Shown here one piece after another: positions 31,456-41,170 of a DNA stretch of 45,136 nt. The DNA is from a virus. Numbering within the stretch: position 1 is the first letter of the stretch; every line of letters starts with the position of its first letter. The position numbers and the translations under genes were made by a program. The notes under the pieces were generated by a model that did no database searches, had not been told where the DNA came from, and was given only the letters and a program-made list of their open reading frames with translations. The DNA lies in IMG/VR virus record IMGVR_UViG_3300032323_001184, positions 1 to 45,136 of that record. The stretch is one strand, 5' to 3'.

Positions 31456-34400
31456 TTCGGTCCACCTGCCAATCTGCTAATAAGTTTAAAGTAACTCTTT
31501 CAGGGAAAGTAATGCTGTCTGGAACAGAGACAGAGTAAGACTCGATTTTTCTAACTAAAACGTCATCTCTTGGCTCAAGGTCGCTTGATAGACGTAGTTG
31601 GAAGAACGAGTCGTTGATTACTAGGCTACACCAGTCGCCCGGATAGTAAGTTCCAACTATTGGCTCAACCGAGCCGTTCACAGAAACGCTAATTCTGCCG
31701 TCAGGTGGTCTGTTCTCTTTTAGGTATCTTTCAGCGTAAGAATAAAGAGTGGTCTCATCAAAGATATTGCCGTCGTTAGCATCTTCGTCTAGAAGAGGCC
31801 ACGCTCTCTGACCACGCTTTGTTGGATAAAGCAGGTCTTTAGCAGAAGCCACGGCATAGGGCTGGCTAGGGTCGCTTCCTCCGCCTTCCAAACTTCCAAC
31901 CATAAAGAACCTAGTAGCCGAGTTTTCAGCACTTTCTTCTAGTTGGATGTCGCTAATGTTGCCCGGAAATTCAAACACAAATTCGTCTGCGCCAAATGCT
32001 TGGATTGATGCTGGCTGACCGGGGGCGGGCGGATTGGCTGCCAAAGTGTCAATAGGAATCAGAACAAAGGTTCTATTGAAGACTCCAGTAACTGGGTCAA
32101 TCGAACAGTCAATTCGGTAATCAAACCCAGTCAGACCATCTGAATACTTATCTAGCGCCTCACCAACGTTAGTGAGAGAGAATCCGCGATACAAAAAGTC
32201 AGCAGCGTTTACGTTATTGCCAGAATATCCACTGGTGCTAAACCCGAAGTTACCGACGTCAGAGTTCAACGTAAATCCACCGTAAGTTCCATAAATAACT
32301 CTAGGCGTAGAAATAGCGGTGGCGTAGCCAGAAACATTCGCTCTAATAAAGTTATTTGCTAATTTCGAGTAGGTAAATGTCTTTGCCGTGGTGTTGACCG
32401 CAGTAATAGTCAGGTTGTTTCCAGTGACGTCAGCCAAAGATTTTGCAACGCTAGATGGAGATGCTTTTCCATATCCGATGGCAGAAGTGCTGTTTGTGTT
32501 TACGATAAATGCGTTAGTTGAAGGTATGGCATTGATAGTAAAAGTGCCGTTCATCACAGGGCTTAGTACTGTAACTTGACCGCTAGTAGAGGCAGTTGCT
32601 GTGACGTTTACCTTAACGCCCTCGGCGCTCTTAGAGTAAGTGATGCTAGTGCTACTCGGGACAGCAGTCACAGTGGCAGCAGATGAATTAAAAATACTTG
32701 TGGTGTTTATGCTGGCACTAGCCGCTGAGGTTGTGGTTATGTCGTTTTCGAAGCCCTCAAAAGCCACCGAAACAGTGTTAGCAGTCACAGCAGTAATGCC
32801 AGTGTAAGACTTGTTTAGAGGGTTGACGTCTTGCTGGACTGTCATTCCAGCGATGACAGTAGTGGCAACATCAGATACAGAGACAGTAGGTATGAAGGTG
32901 ATGGTAGTGGCGGCAACCTCCGACACTTTGTGAGTTCCGTTTATACCGCCAGTAACAGCGCCACCAAAAACCACCGTTCCCAGTCCAGAAGTATTGTTTG
33001 TATAAGGATTAGTGTTTTGCGAGCCTTGAAAAGAAATAAAAGTAAAGGCCGTAGGAGTTAGGTACGAGCAGATTACGTTATCTCTCTCAAAAGAAGAACG
33101 AGCAAAATCAGGAGGGTTGTTGTCTACCTGAGCGTTGGTAACGTCAATTGTTGCTGTAACCTTACGCTCATCAAACAAACTTTGAGGAATACCGTGGGGT
33201 TCAGCCATTACTACAGTAGTTATGTAGTCTTCCCTAATAATGGCATTGAACTGTCTAGCACCAGATGCCGCGGGGTATCCAGCAACTGTAATCGAGTCAT
33301 TTTCTCTAATGTTGTGTCCACCAGAAACACTCAAGTTCACTATTCCGTTAGTTACAGCAACGTTTGCCACTGGGTAACTAAGAATAGGGATTCCATTTAG
33401 CGTAAAGACAGCCTGAGCATCTGGAGCCATATTGTGGTTAGTGGCGGTAGTTATGGTGAGAGTCTCTGAGGTTTTACTGTATGAATAACTACTAACGTCA
33501 TAGTTGTCATACATTTCAGCAACTGTCAAAGCGCTTCCTACAGAAAGACCGTGAGGAACGCTAGTGGTTACAGTCAAATTACCTACGCCAGGGCTAGTTA
33601 CGGTCAAAGACTTAGAGATAACATTCGAGAAGTCCAAGATTCCAGAAACAATTACTTGATTGTTCACAGTGAAGCCGTGATTAGTAGAAGTAGTGTAGGT
33701 AATTTTTCCATTACTTACTTCCCTAAAGGTTATCTCAGCGATGTCAAATATATTAGTAACGTTTACGTTGTTGCCTACGCTAAAGCCGTGAGGGTCAGCA
33801 GTGGTAAGCGTCACAGCGTTTGCGTAGACATCCCTAACCACCACAAACTGGGTGCTAGCGCCAACAGTTGCCGTGCCGGGAACCAAGTTGATAGTCGGGT
33901 ATTCGCTAGGAGTGCCAACTGAATACTTAAAGGCAGTGTTAGACGTGACGTCAATCACCGAAGCAACGTCAAACACCTGAGACCCAGTTTGGTCTACTCC
34001 ACTGATAGACAGGACCTGACCGTCATAAAAGTTGTGCGCCACATTCGTGGTAAGAGTTGCACTAGCCTGAATAGCAGAAGCGGTATTGATGACTACAGTC
34101 GAGTTAGCAACTGCGGTAACCGCAACGTTTGCGCCGGGTGCGCTATAAGTAAATGTGCTAGACGTGACGTCAATCACGTTGTAGGTTCCATCAAACTCTG
34201 GTCCGACGTTCTCTACAAGAATTTCTTGACCTGGAATTAGTTCGTGAGTGTCAGAAACCGCAAGGGTTACGATGTTATTAGTTTTAGATTTAGAAACTAT
34301 GTAATCTTCTATTCGAAGTTCGGGGTTTATCTCGTCGTTCGCAAAAGAAATGCCAGAAAAGTCCGAAGCAACTGCTGAAACTAAACTTCTAAAGTAGTCA

Positions 34401-35026
34401 TAGGTATCGACTCGAACCGTTACCTGCGCCACTGGGTAGTCACCGTTAGGTATAGTGTAAGTGGTTCCGCTAGCATTTGGCTCTGAAGTGCTACTAGTTG
34501 TGAACGTATAGGTATCGTTATTGCTATTAAAAGAGTCAATTTCATAGTAGAAACCGCTAACAGCCTGAGCGTCTACAAAATCAATTTTTACCTTAGAGCC
34601 AACGGCAAATTCATAAGTAGAACCCAAAGCCAAAGTTCCAGTGCAAATGCTATTTGCTACGGTTAGCGAAGCCTCAAAATCGTGCGCCCAAGTCTTCCAA
34701 ATCTTTCTGTGCTGGAAATAACTTGGAAATTCGTTAGCAGTTACCGAGAGAGTTCTGGTAATTACGTTGTACGACCTTGACCAAATAATGCCTCCCCATA
34801 CGCACACTCCGTCTCTAACTACATAGAGACCAGTGTTGCCAGGCATAGTCGAGTCATACAAGTCGTAGGTGTCAGTCTCAGAAATAACTGGCACGCTACC
34901 AGAGAACCCTCCAGCAGCCTTTAGAGCACGCTCGTATGAAACACTTTTAAAAGGTATTTCTGCCAAAACTTGGTTGGTAAGTAGGTCAGTAGTAAAGTAG
35001 CGATACTGAATGAGGTTATCTGCCAT
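31442..35026 (-). CDS. Large tail-tip protein with many beta modules
   Basis: This 1194-residue protein starts at ATG 35026. The first 130 residues (YFTTDLLTNQVLAEIPF; GLYVVRDGVCVWGGIIWSRS) and the last 250 (DGLTGFDYRID; PGDWCSLVINDSFF) match siphovirus minor tail proteins of the Tal/tip type. Between them sit at least eight modules that follow the scheme TLTT-HGF-VG-V-VTNI then a turn and FTY. Similar modules are in the tail-tube and distal tail proteins. It should form part of the tip and may lengthen it with bead-like domains. No peptidase motif was noticed. Confidence 0.8.
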   Translation of the reverse strand: MADNLIQYRYFTTDLLTNQVLAEIPFKSVSYERALKAAGGFSGSVPVISETDTYDLYDSTMPGNTGLYVVRDGVCVWGGIIWSRSYNVITRTLSVTANEFPSYFQHRKIWKTWAHDFEASLTVANSICTGTLALGSTYEFAVGSKVKIDFVDAQAVSGFYYEIDSFNSNNDTYTFTTSSTSEPNASGTTYTIPNGDYPVAQVTVRVDTYDYFRSLVSAVASDFSGISFANDEINPELRIEDYIVSKSKTNNIVTLAVSDTHELIPGQEILVENVGPEFDGTYNVIDVTSSTFTYSAPGANVAVTAVANSTVVINTASAIQASATLTTNVAHNFYDGQVLSISGVDQTGSQVFDVASVIDVTSNTAFKYSVGTPSEYPTINLVPGTATVGASTQFVVVRDVYANAVTLTTADPHGFSVGNNVNVTNIFDIAEITFREVSNGKITYTTSTNHGFTVNNQVIVSGILDFSNVISKSLTVTSPGVGNLTVTTSVPHGLSVGSALTVAEMYDNYDVSSYSYSKTSETLTITTATNHNMAPDAQAVFTLNGIPILSYPVANVAVTNGIVNLSVSGGHNIRENDSITVAGYPAASGARQFNAIIREDYITTVVMAEPHGIPQSLFDERKVTATIDVTNAQVDNNPPDFARSSFERDNVICSYLTPTAFTFISFQGSQNTNPYTNNTSGLGTVVFGGAVTGGINGTHKVSEVAATTITFIPTVSVSDVATTVIAGMTVQQDVNPLNKSYTGITAVTANTVSVAFEGFENDITTTSAASASINTTSIFNSSAATVTAVPSSTSITYSKSAEGVKVNVTATASTSGQVTVLSPVMNGTFTINAIPSTNAFIVNTNSTSAIGYGKASPSSVAKSLADVTGNNLTITAVNTTAKTFTYSKLANNFIRANVSGYATAISTPRVIYGTYGGFTLNSDVGNFGFSTSGYSGNNVNAADFLYRGFSLTNVGEALDKYSDGLTGFDYRIDCSIDPVTGVFNRTFVLIPIDTLAANPPAPGQPASIQAFGADEFVFEFPGNISDIQLEESAENSATRFFMVGSLEGGGSDPSQPYAVASAKDLLYPTKRGQRAWPLLDEDANDGNIFDETTLYSYAERYLKENRPPDGRISVSVNGSVEPIVGTYYPGDWCSLVINDSFFQLRLSSDLEPRDDVLVRKIESYSVSVPDSITFPERVTLNLLADWQVDRIGES

Positions 35027-35069
35027 AATCTACGACCTTCTGTCTGTTGTCTCTATAAACCATTATAAA

Positions 35070-36947
35070 TTACGCGAGCCAACCCGACTTAAACAAAACT
35101 TCTAAATTACCGTCCCCGTGCCGATGCGCGGTCCCAGTCGAGACAGCAGAAACAACGTTGCTAGCAGTTTTTGCGTAAGTAATAGTTGTTTTGGTCGGGG
35201 CACTAGCAACAGTATAAGTTCCATTGAACGTGGCATCTACACCAGACACGACTATAGAAGCACCCACTGGAAAGTTAGGGTAAGCACTAAAAGTCAGAGT
35301 AGCAACGTTATTGGTCAGAGCCTTATTAGTAACGGTTGCTGGGGTAGGAGTAAGACTCTCTACTAACTGAATTTCATTGTCACCAGGCTGTAGAACTATC
35401 CAATCAACCAAGGTAGCCAACTTAGAGCGATAACCACTAAGACCGATAAAAGCCACTGAACGCTCGTAAGTATCTACTTCTACAAACTCGCCCTGACCCA
35501 AAGCCAGAACTCCAGTAGGAGACGGGACGGTGTTAGCAACGTTGGTGCCAGTGTTGGCATAACTTATAGATATAGTGTCAGCGTCTACGTCTGCCACAGA
35601 AATAATAGTTGCTGCTGTGTTTGTGTTGAACCCAGCGGTGTTTACGTGAAGCACCTGTATCAAATCACCAGCAACAAGAGGGTAGGTGGTGTCAGCAATA
35701 ATAGTGGCTACGTTTCCAGTTCTAGAGACCTGAGTGATGTCGCCAACGTAAGAATACTCACCGTTGATGTCATTGATGAGTTCTATTTCTTGATTGGTTG
35801 TGTTATTTCTAATAACGGTTCCTCCGCTTAGGAATCCATTCAAAGTCAAATACACAGTGACGTTAGTGTTTCCGTTATTAGTCAGAATCGCGTTGCTACC
35901 CACGTTTACAGTTTCAACTTGGTAGCCCTCAGGGTCTCCAACAACCCACTCATACTTCACTGGGTCTACTGCCTTGAGAGATATGTTGAAGTCGATGCGA
36001 CCTCTAGGATTCACTACCTCGATAGAAGGAATACCGTTTAGTCTGACTTTAGAGCCACGGACTGGTTTTTCATCAGTAAGCAACCATCCACTCTTTCGCA
36101 CCAAATCTAGAGTTCTAACCAGTTTGTCTCTGGAAGCAGGAACGAGAGATGGGTCTGGCGGAAGAATTGAACCAGTGAGGGTGATGTTTCTGTAAGCGTA
36201 TCTACCGTTTACATCGTAAGAACCATCGCCTAAACCGCGAGGAATGTCCTGCATTTCTACGTCTGGCATAGTCCACCAACCGTCAATTCCAGTACAGACC
36301 CAAACCACGTTATTTTCATCAACCGTGTTTAGCACTAAGCCGTTCAAAATAACATCGGCATTGAGTTGCATGCCAGTGATGTATGGATTTGGCAAAGGTC
36401 TTAGAGCATCGTTTACAGATTTGTTTTCCTGCTCTTGAGTCAAATCATCCGTGTAGCCATTCAGATAAATGTCCTGCTCGACCATAACTGCGTCTAAGTA
36501 AAATTCGACCACCGTAGCGGTGTCACTGACAACTCCGACTTTCAGTCCGTTAGAGCCTGAAGGAGCGGTCGCTAAATAAGAAAGCCTGAGCCAACCATCT
36601 GAAGGATAGATAGTAAACAGTTCAGAATAAGAAGTAGACCCAACTTGGGTAGCGCCGCTGACGTCTGTATACCAAGCCAAAAGCAGTTTTAGATTAGTTG
36701 CGTCAGCGTCAGCAGGAAGTTTGGCATAAGCCGAAACCATATATTGTCTTGCTGGAGAAACTGCAACTTGGGTAGTAGAAGTTGCTACACCAGTGTTGGC
36801 AGAAGAAGCGGTAGTAACAAATAGCGAGTGCGAGCCGATGAAATATTCATCGGTGCTGGCAGCAATGGTGCCTCCTCCTACCACAGCCCACTTAGTAATG
36901 TCTCCGTTCTTGAATGACGGATTAGGAACAAGATTTATACGAGTCAT
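35070..36947 (-). CDS. Distal tail-like protein with CBM-like N-terminus
   Basis: This 625-residue protein starts at ATG 36947, overlapping the tape measure stop. Residues 1-155 (INLVPNPSFKNGDITKWAVV; a GSHSLFVT strand) look like a family 4/9 carbohydrate-binding module. Residues 185-350 (WWTMPDVEMQDIPRGLGDGS; YRNITLTGSI) are typical of distal tail (Dit-like) proteins. The C-terminal region has a beta module of the shared type (VVSGVDATFNGTYTV). As in other siphophages it follows the tape measure gene and probably anchors the tip complex. The CBM may bind host glycans. Confidence 0.8.
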   Translation of the reverse strand: MTRINLVPNPSFKNGDITKWAVVGGGTIAASTDEYFIGSHSLFVTTASSANTGVATSTTQVAVSPARQYMVSAYAKLPADADATNLKLLLAWYTDVSGATQVGSTSYSELFTIYPSDGWLRLSYLATAPSGSNGLKVGVVSDTATVVEFYLDAVMVEQDIYLNGYTDDLTQEQENKSVNDALRPLPNPYITGMQLNADVILNGLVLNTVDENNVVWVCTGIDGWWTMPDVEMQDIPRGLGDGSYDVNGRYAYRNITLTGSILPPDPSLVPASRDKLVRTLDLVRKSGWLLTDEKPVRGSKVRLNGIPSIEVVNPRGRIDFNISLKAVDPVKYEWVVGDPEGYQVETVNVGSNAILTNNGNTNVTVYLTLNGFLSGGTVIRNNTTNQEIELINDINGEYSYVGDITQVSRTGNVATIIADTTYPLVAGDLIQVLHVNTAGFNTNTAATIISVADVDADTISISYANTGTNVANTVPSPTGVLALGQGEFVEVDTYERSVAFIGLSGYRSKLATLVDWIVLQPGDNEIQLVESLTPTPATVTNKALTNNVATLTFSAYPNFPVGASIVVSGVDATFNGTYTVASAPTKTTITYAKTASNVVSAVSTGTAHRHGDGNLEVLFKSGWLA

Positions 36948-39900
36948 TATGTTGTAGCACCTCTACGCATCATAAGTTGTAGTTGTCGAGAAACCTTCTC
37001 TGCTAGGTCGCGTTCGTCCATTCCAGCACTTGGATAAACGTTTACAGTGACTCCCTGACCACCAACGCCATTGCGCCCGGCCAACAATTCAATCATTGCG
37101 CGGTCACGCTTAGATAGACCGCTAGGGTCTAGTGGCTCTACGCGCTCTGGACGTCCAGCCTCGGCAATTTGAGCAATAGTTCCGCCAGGGCTTGGCATTA
37201 CAGTTCCACCCTGAGCAAGTCTAGGAAGTTTGATTTTGCCAACCTCTGGGATGGTGAACTTGATTTCATTTCCACCAATAAAAGGCACCCAGTCTGGGAC
37301 CTTGAACTTAATCTTATTTACGCCCTTGATTAGGAAGTTTAGACCGTCAATAATTCCGTTTACGAATCCCTCAATACCGCCGAGAATTCCGTTGATGATT
37401 GGCTTGATAAAGTCGATGACTTTCTTAAAGCCTTCCATAAAGAGTTTGAACATACCTGGAAGACGCTTAGCAATCTCACCAATAAACTCGCCGACTGTGA
37501 CCAGAATCGGCGCTAGGAACTTAGCCAACTGCTTCACTATGTCAACAACAAAAGGGATAACGGCAGCGAATACGTCAGCCAAAACTTTGATAATCGGAAC
37601 TAGGGACTGGATAAGAATAGGAATCAAAGGCATAATGGCGTTCATAATTCCCATAAATGCTGGAATCAAAGCCTTTATAACCTGAGCAATTAGGGGTCCA
37701 AGAGTCTTCATTAGGTCAGCAAAGATTGGAGCAAGAGTGGCAAACAAGTCTTTGAAAACTGGCAAAAGGTCATTTACCATTTGCATAAACACTGGAGCGA
37801 GGTCTTTTAGGATGTCAAATAGAGCAGTTAGTCCGTCCGCCACAAAATCAGCAAGCATAGGAAGAAGCGGGGCAATAAATTCTGCAAGTTTTTGGACTCC
37901 CTCGGCAAGGAAAGTAACAATGCCAGTCAAGAAACTTTCTCCACCGCCTTCTCCACCGCCCATCAAACTTTTAATTAGGTCTCCGAAAGCAGTTGCGATA
38001 GTGGTCAATACTGGACCAATTGTTTTCATTGCTTCGCCGAAGGCATCTTGAATTGACTTCCAAGCGGTGTCTACCGCTGCTCTAAATTCCTCGTTTGTAG
38101 CGTACAGAGCGGTGAAAGCGGCAATAATTACACCAAGAATAATCGCAATCTTGCCCCAAGGACCGCTCTTCCAGACTTCGCCAATTTTGCCAAAACCTTC
38201 TTTTACTTTTCCAGCAACTTGCTTGACTTGGTCAAACTTATCGAAGACACCAATTAGGTTTCCAATTACTACGTCAAAGGCTTTTCCGCCAATTTCACCG
38301 ATTAGAGATATGGCACTGGTAAAGGCAAATACCTGAGCAGCACCATCAATAAAACCCTTAACCGTGTCATTTTTTAGAATCGGGTTTAGGAATTCTAGAG
38401 CGCCGTTCAACGTATCGAAGAATGTGCTAGGAGCCTCGGAGTCAGTAAATACAGCAATCAACTCAAGCATATTGACAATAAAGTCAGCCAGAGAAGGACC
38501 CACTGCGCCAAGTTCAGAGACGATGGTTTGGAAGATTGGCAAGCCTTCGGAAGTAAGAGTATTGAAGAACGTAGCAACGTTAGTGTCTACGGCTAGTCCA
38601 CCTAGGGAGTCAATCAAACCTAAAACAAAGTCGCTTATGGCTATGAAGTTGGTAGCCATAGCGTCCATGCTTTCGGTGAAGCCTGGTTGCTCAGCGAAGG
38701 TGGCAAACTTGCCAGTTATCTCATCTAGATAACTAATAATTCTTCCACCCGGTGAATCTATGTCCAAGTTGGTCATAATGATTCCGCCAATGCCCTTGAA
38801 GACATTGCCAAAGACTCCAAGAATCTTTTCAGCCATTAATTCTGATTTGTCGAAGAAAGTTTGTAGAGTTCCGTCCGCCTCAGACGCACCCAAGAAGTCA
38901 GCGAAAACGCCAGTGTTTTTATTTATAAAGTTTAGGAATCGCTCGGTGGCTGGACCAGACGCTTTGAGGAGAGACAAGAAACTCTTAAAAACGTTACCTA
39001 GGATTTCTCCAACAATTGGAAGAATAGTTTTTAGAGAAGCAAAAAACGCGGCTAGGTCTTGTTGAGATTTTGGCTCAGAAAAAGCATCAGCAAGTTTTGT
39101 GACAAATAGCCCCATAGCAACGCCAGCGTCAGTAAAGCCCTGCTTAAGAACGTCGTAAAAACCGTTCTTCATAAGACGGTTCATTTGTTCTTCTAGAACA
39201 GGTAAGAAGCCCTTAGCCGCTGCTTCTTTTAGTTCGTCTAATTTGCCTCTAATGCCAAACAAAAATAAAGCAAAGTCTTTTTGAGACTTGGTCAGTCCAG
39301 CGTAGGGGTCGTTGGCGGCGGCTTGCTTCTTGGCTTCAGCCAATCCTTCTTCAGCATCCTCTACGTTACGCTTGTTTTCGATGACAGTGTCAGTAAGATT
39401 TTTTTCAGCCTCTGCAACTTCCTCGGTGGCAGAAGCAAAACCTTCGTTAGCCTTGATTCCGTCCTTGGCGTATTTATCTTGTTCTTCTGCCAAGTCTCTT
39501 ACTTGGTCTTTTGCTTTACGTAAGTTTAGTTCTGCTTCGGCAAATGCAAGTTCTGCTTCTTTGCGGGCACGTGAGTTAGGTGGTAGGTCTTGTACTCTGG
39601 CTAAAGCGGCTCTCGCATCTTCCAGTTCCATAGCAGCACGTTTTTCGGCAATGGCCGCTTCTTCGGCACTAAAACCAAGTTGCTGTATTTCTTCGTATGC
39701 TTGCCTAGTTGCCTTGGCTAAGTTTGTGTTTGCTTTTGCGAGACGGTTTTCCGCTTGAGCAAGACGTTCAATATTTCCTTCAACCACCCTAGCAAGACGC
39801 TTCTTGGCATCATTAATAGCCTTTTCTCGGTCTGCTGCCTTTGCCGATGCCGCGGCCGCTTGAGAAACCGCCTTTCCAATACCACCTAGGGCAAACTTGG

Positions 39901-40315
39901 CTATCGAACTGGCAACTTTAACAGCAACAAATGCGTTCACTAGCGCCATCAATGATGGAACGGCGGCGAGAACGGAGCCACCTAAAGCAACCAAACCACC
40001 GATAAGGCTATATATAGATTGCCCTAAGATGCTTAGAAGTGGTCCTAGTGCATAACCAACTCTAGTAAGTCGCCTAAATGCTTTGGCAGTTCTTTCGGCT
40101 TCAGGAAAAGCGGTTCTTAGTCCTTGAGCCAACTTACCAAAGATGCTTTTGTCTTTATAAGCGCCGTCGTTGAAACCGCGCTTGAAGGCTTGACCGATGC
40201 TCTCACCAGCGCGTCTACCAGCGGTGCCACCACCGCTAAAGCCACGCTTAATGTCATCTTTTACGCCATCAGTTATGGCGCGAACAATAATGTGCGCTTC
40301 ACCGACTACTGCCAA
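36947..40315 (-). CDS. Tape measure protein
   Basis: This 1122-residue protein is the longest helical protein of the tail module. Its start is TTG 40315, fixed by the perfect ribosome site AAGGAGGTGA five bases upstream. There are long coiled-coil regions (about 165-350: AKKRLARVVEGNIERLAQAE), several hydrophobic stretches (IAIILGVIIAAFTALYATN; PFVVDIVKQLAKFLAPILVT) and a Gly/Pro-rich end (GGTVMPSPGGTIAQIAEAG). The latter is seen at the C-terminus of many tape measures. Its length should set tail length, and its membrane-like parts may help DNA passage. Confidence 0.93.
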   Translation of the reverse strand: MAVVGEAHIIVRAITDGVKDDIKRGFSGGGTAGRRAGESIGQAFKRGFNDGAYKDKSIFGKLAQGLRTAFPEAERTAKAFRRLTRVGYALGPLLSILGQSIYSLIGGLVALGGSVLAAVPSLMALVNAFVAVKVASSIAKFALGGIGKAVSQAAAASAKAADREKAINDAKKRLARVVEGNIERLAQAENRLAKANTNLAKATRQAYEEIQQLGFSAEEAAIAEKRAAMELEDARAALARVQDLPPNSRARKEAELAFAEAELNLRKAKDQVRDLAEEQDKYAKDGIKANEGFASATEEVAEAEKNLTDTVIENKRNVEDAEEGLAEAKKQAAANDPYAGLTKSQKDFALFLFGIRGKLDELKEAAAKGFLPVLEEQMNRLMKNGFYDVLKQGFTDAGVAMGLFVTKLADAFSEPKSQQDLAAFFASLKTILPIVGEILGNVFKSFLSLLKASGPATERFLNFINKNTGVFADFLGASEADGTLQTFFDKSELMAEKILGVFGNVFKGIGGIIMTNLDIDSPGGRIISYLDEITGKFATFAEQPGFTESMDAMATNFIAISDFVLGLIDSLGGLAVDTNVATFFNTLTSEGLPIFQTIVSELGAVGPSLADFIVNMLELIAVFTDSEAPSTFFDTLNGALEFLNPILKNDTVKGFIDGAAQVFAFTSAISLIGEIGGKAFDVVIGNLIGVFDKFDQVKQVAGKVKEGFGKIGEVWKSGPWGKIAIILGVIIAAFTALYATNEEFRAAVDTAWKSIQDAFGEAMKTIGPVLTTIATAFGDLIKSLMGGGEGGGESFLTGIVTFLAEGVQKLAEFIAPLLPMLADFVADGLTALFDILKDLAPVFMQMVNDLLPVFKDLFATLAPIFADLMKTLGPLIAQVIKALIPAFMGIMNAIMPLIPILIQSLVPIIKVLADVFAAVIPFVVDIVKQLAKFLAPILVTVGEFIGEIAKRLPGMFKLFMEGFKKVIDFIKPIINGILGGIEGFVNGIIDGLNFLIKGVNKIKFKVPDWVPFIGGNEIKFTIPEVGKIKLPRLAQGGTVMPSPGGTIAQIAEAGRPERVEPLDPSGLSKRDRAMIELLAGRNGVGGQGVTVNVYPSAGMDERDLAEKVSRQLQLMMRRGATT

Positions 40316-40320
40316 CTATC

Positions 40321-40330
40321 TCACCTCCTT
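40321..40330 (-). promoter_or_regulatory. Full-strength Shine-Dalgarno of the tape measure gene
   Basis: On the minus strand AAGGAGGTGA stands 5 nt before TTG 40315-40313. It is the longest match to the 16S rRNA tail seen in this window and supports the TTG start. A strong site paired with a weak start codon may balance expression. Confidence 0.7.
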
Positions 40331-40347
40331 CACAAATTCCAACAGTG

Positions 40348-40725
40348 CTAGCCGATAGGCGCGTCTAGCACATTTCCGAACGGTAGGGGACTGTCCGCAT
40401 TTAGTTTTGTTGGAGGAGTATATGCCTTGACCTTCTGAGACTCTTTGACAGGGTCAACAGGGACTACAGGCGCATCTTCTTCCATCAATCCTTCGATGTC
40501 TTCAAATCCACTTGCCGTATTCTTTTTTCCAGAACCTCTGTTGTATTTGTAGTCCTTGTGATACAACTCTTTATACAAAGATTTTCTAATTTCAGTTTGG
40601 GCGTCAGCCTGTTCCCCAGTGCTGAACGTCATATCTTCTTCGAAGATGTAGTGCATTACATCCAACATTTCAGACATCTCCATCTGAGTTAGTCGTAATC
40701 CACTCATCAACGCTTTTCCATTCAC
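40348..40725 (-). CDS. Tail assembly chaperone, second ORF (probable frameshift product)
   Basis: The 125-codon ORF begins at GTG 40725 but has no ribosome site. The frame stays open upstream to 40782, where it reads GLAIWALDLWPYVNG across the end of the first chaperone ORF, in the -1 frame relative to it. MSGLRLTQMEMSEMLDVMHY and later a charged segment fit the T-part of siphovirus G/GT tail chaperones. The position between the first chaperone and the tape measure is the classical one. The most likely product is a fusion of the upstream ORF with this one by ribosomal frameshifting in 40757-40782. Confidence 0.72.
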   Translation of the reverse strand: MNGKALMSGLRLTQMEMSEMLDVMHYIFEEDMTFSTGEQADAQTEIRKSLYKELYHKDYKYNRGSGKKNTASGFEDIEGLMEEDAPVVPVDPVKESQKVKAYTPPTKLNADSPLPFGNVLDAPIG

Positions 40726-40754
40726 ATAAGGCCAGAGGTCAAGCGCCCAAATCG

Positions 40755-41096
40755 CTAAGCCCCTGGCTGCGCTTCCGGGCGGTCACCGTACTGCTCCACT
40801 AGCCAGCCAACGATTTCTCCCAGAGTCTCAGTGCTTACGATTCTGTGCTTATCTGTTAGAAGGGCATTGAATCGAACTAGGCTTTCGTCTTCCAAAACCG
40901 AACCAAAGAACATCTCGATGCTCGCGCTCTGCTTTACAGGGTCATCCGAGTTCGCGTCTCTGACTAGGTCAATAAGAAGTTTTCCCTGAACCGCTGGCAC
41001 GGCGTGAAAATCTTCGCCGTGGATTTTGAAAGAAATTTTTGGTAGTGAAGACGTGTCTGGTCCAGCACCAAAGTCCTTGAATTTGTTATCAGTCAT
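40755..41096 (-). CDS. Tail assembly chaperone, first ORF
   Basis: This 113-residue protein starts at ATG 41096. It reads KISFKIHGEDFHAVPAVQGK then LIDLVRDANSDDP and FFGSVLEDESLVRFNALL, and ends VEQYGDRPEAQPGA. This is the usual form of the siphovirus tail chaperone in actinophages, which coats the tape measure protein while the tube polymerises. Its stop is TAG 40757-40755. Programmed frameshifting before the stop probably extends some copies into the next ORF. Confidence 0.8.
   Translation of the reverse strand: MTDNKFKDFGAGPDTSSLPKISFKIHGEDFHAVPAVQGKLLIDLVRDANSDDPVKQSASIEMFFGSVLEDESLVRFNALLTDKHRIVSTETLGEIVGWLVEQYGDRPEAQPGA
40757..40782 (-). other. Window for a -1 (or +2) frameshift in the chaperone genes
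   Basis: The -1 frame is closed by TGA at 40785-40783 and the zero frame by TAG at 40757-40755, so any shift must fall here. The run CCAGGGGC (GGGG at 40763-40760) is the only homopolymer. It is not a canonical X-XXY-YYZ heptamer, so the exact slip site and its mechanism are uncertain. Confidence 0.5.
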
Positions 41097-41170
41097 TTTG
41101 CTGTAGTTTCTCTTTCTCGCTATATGCGTTGTCTTGTGTAGAAAATGAGTATTTCCTCTTTATTATTTTA

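Noticed and set aside
37230-39758. Several 90-150 codon plus-strand frames opposite the tape measure gene
   Set aside because: They are antisense shadows of a strongly biased helical gene; no ribosome sites and low-complexity products.
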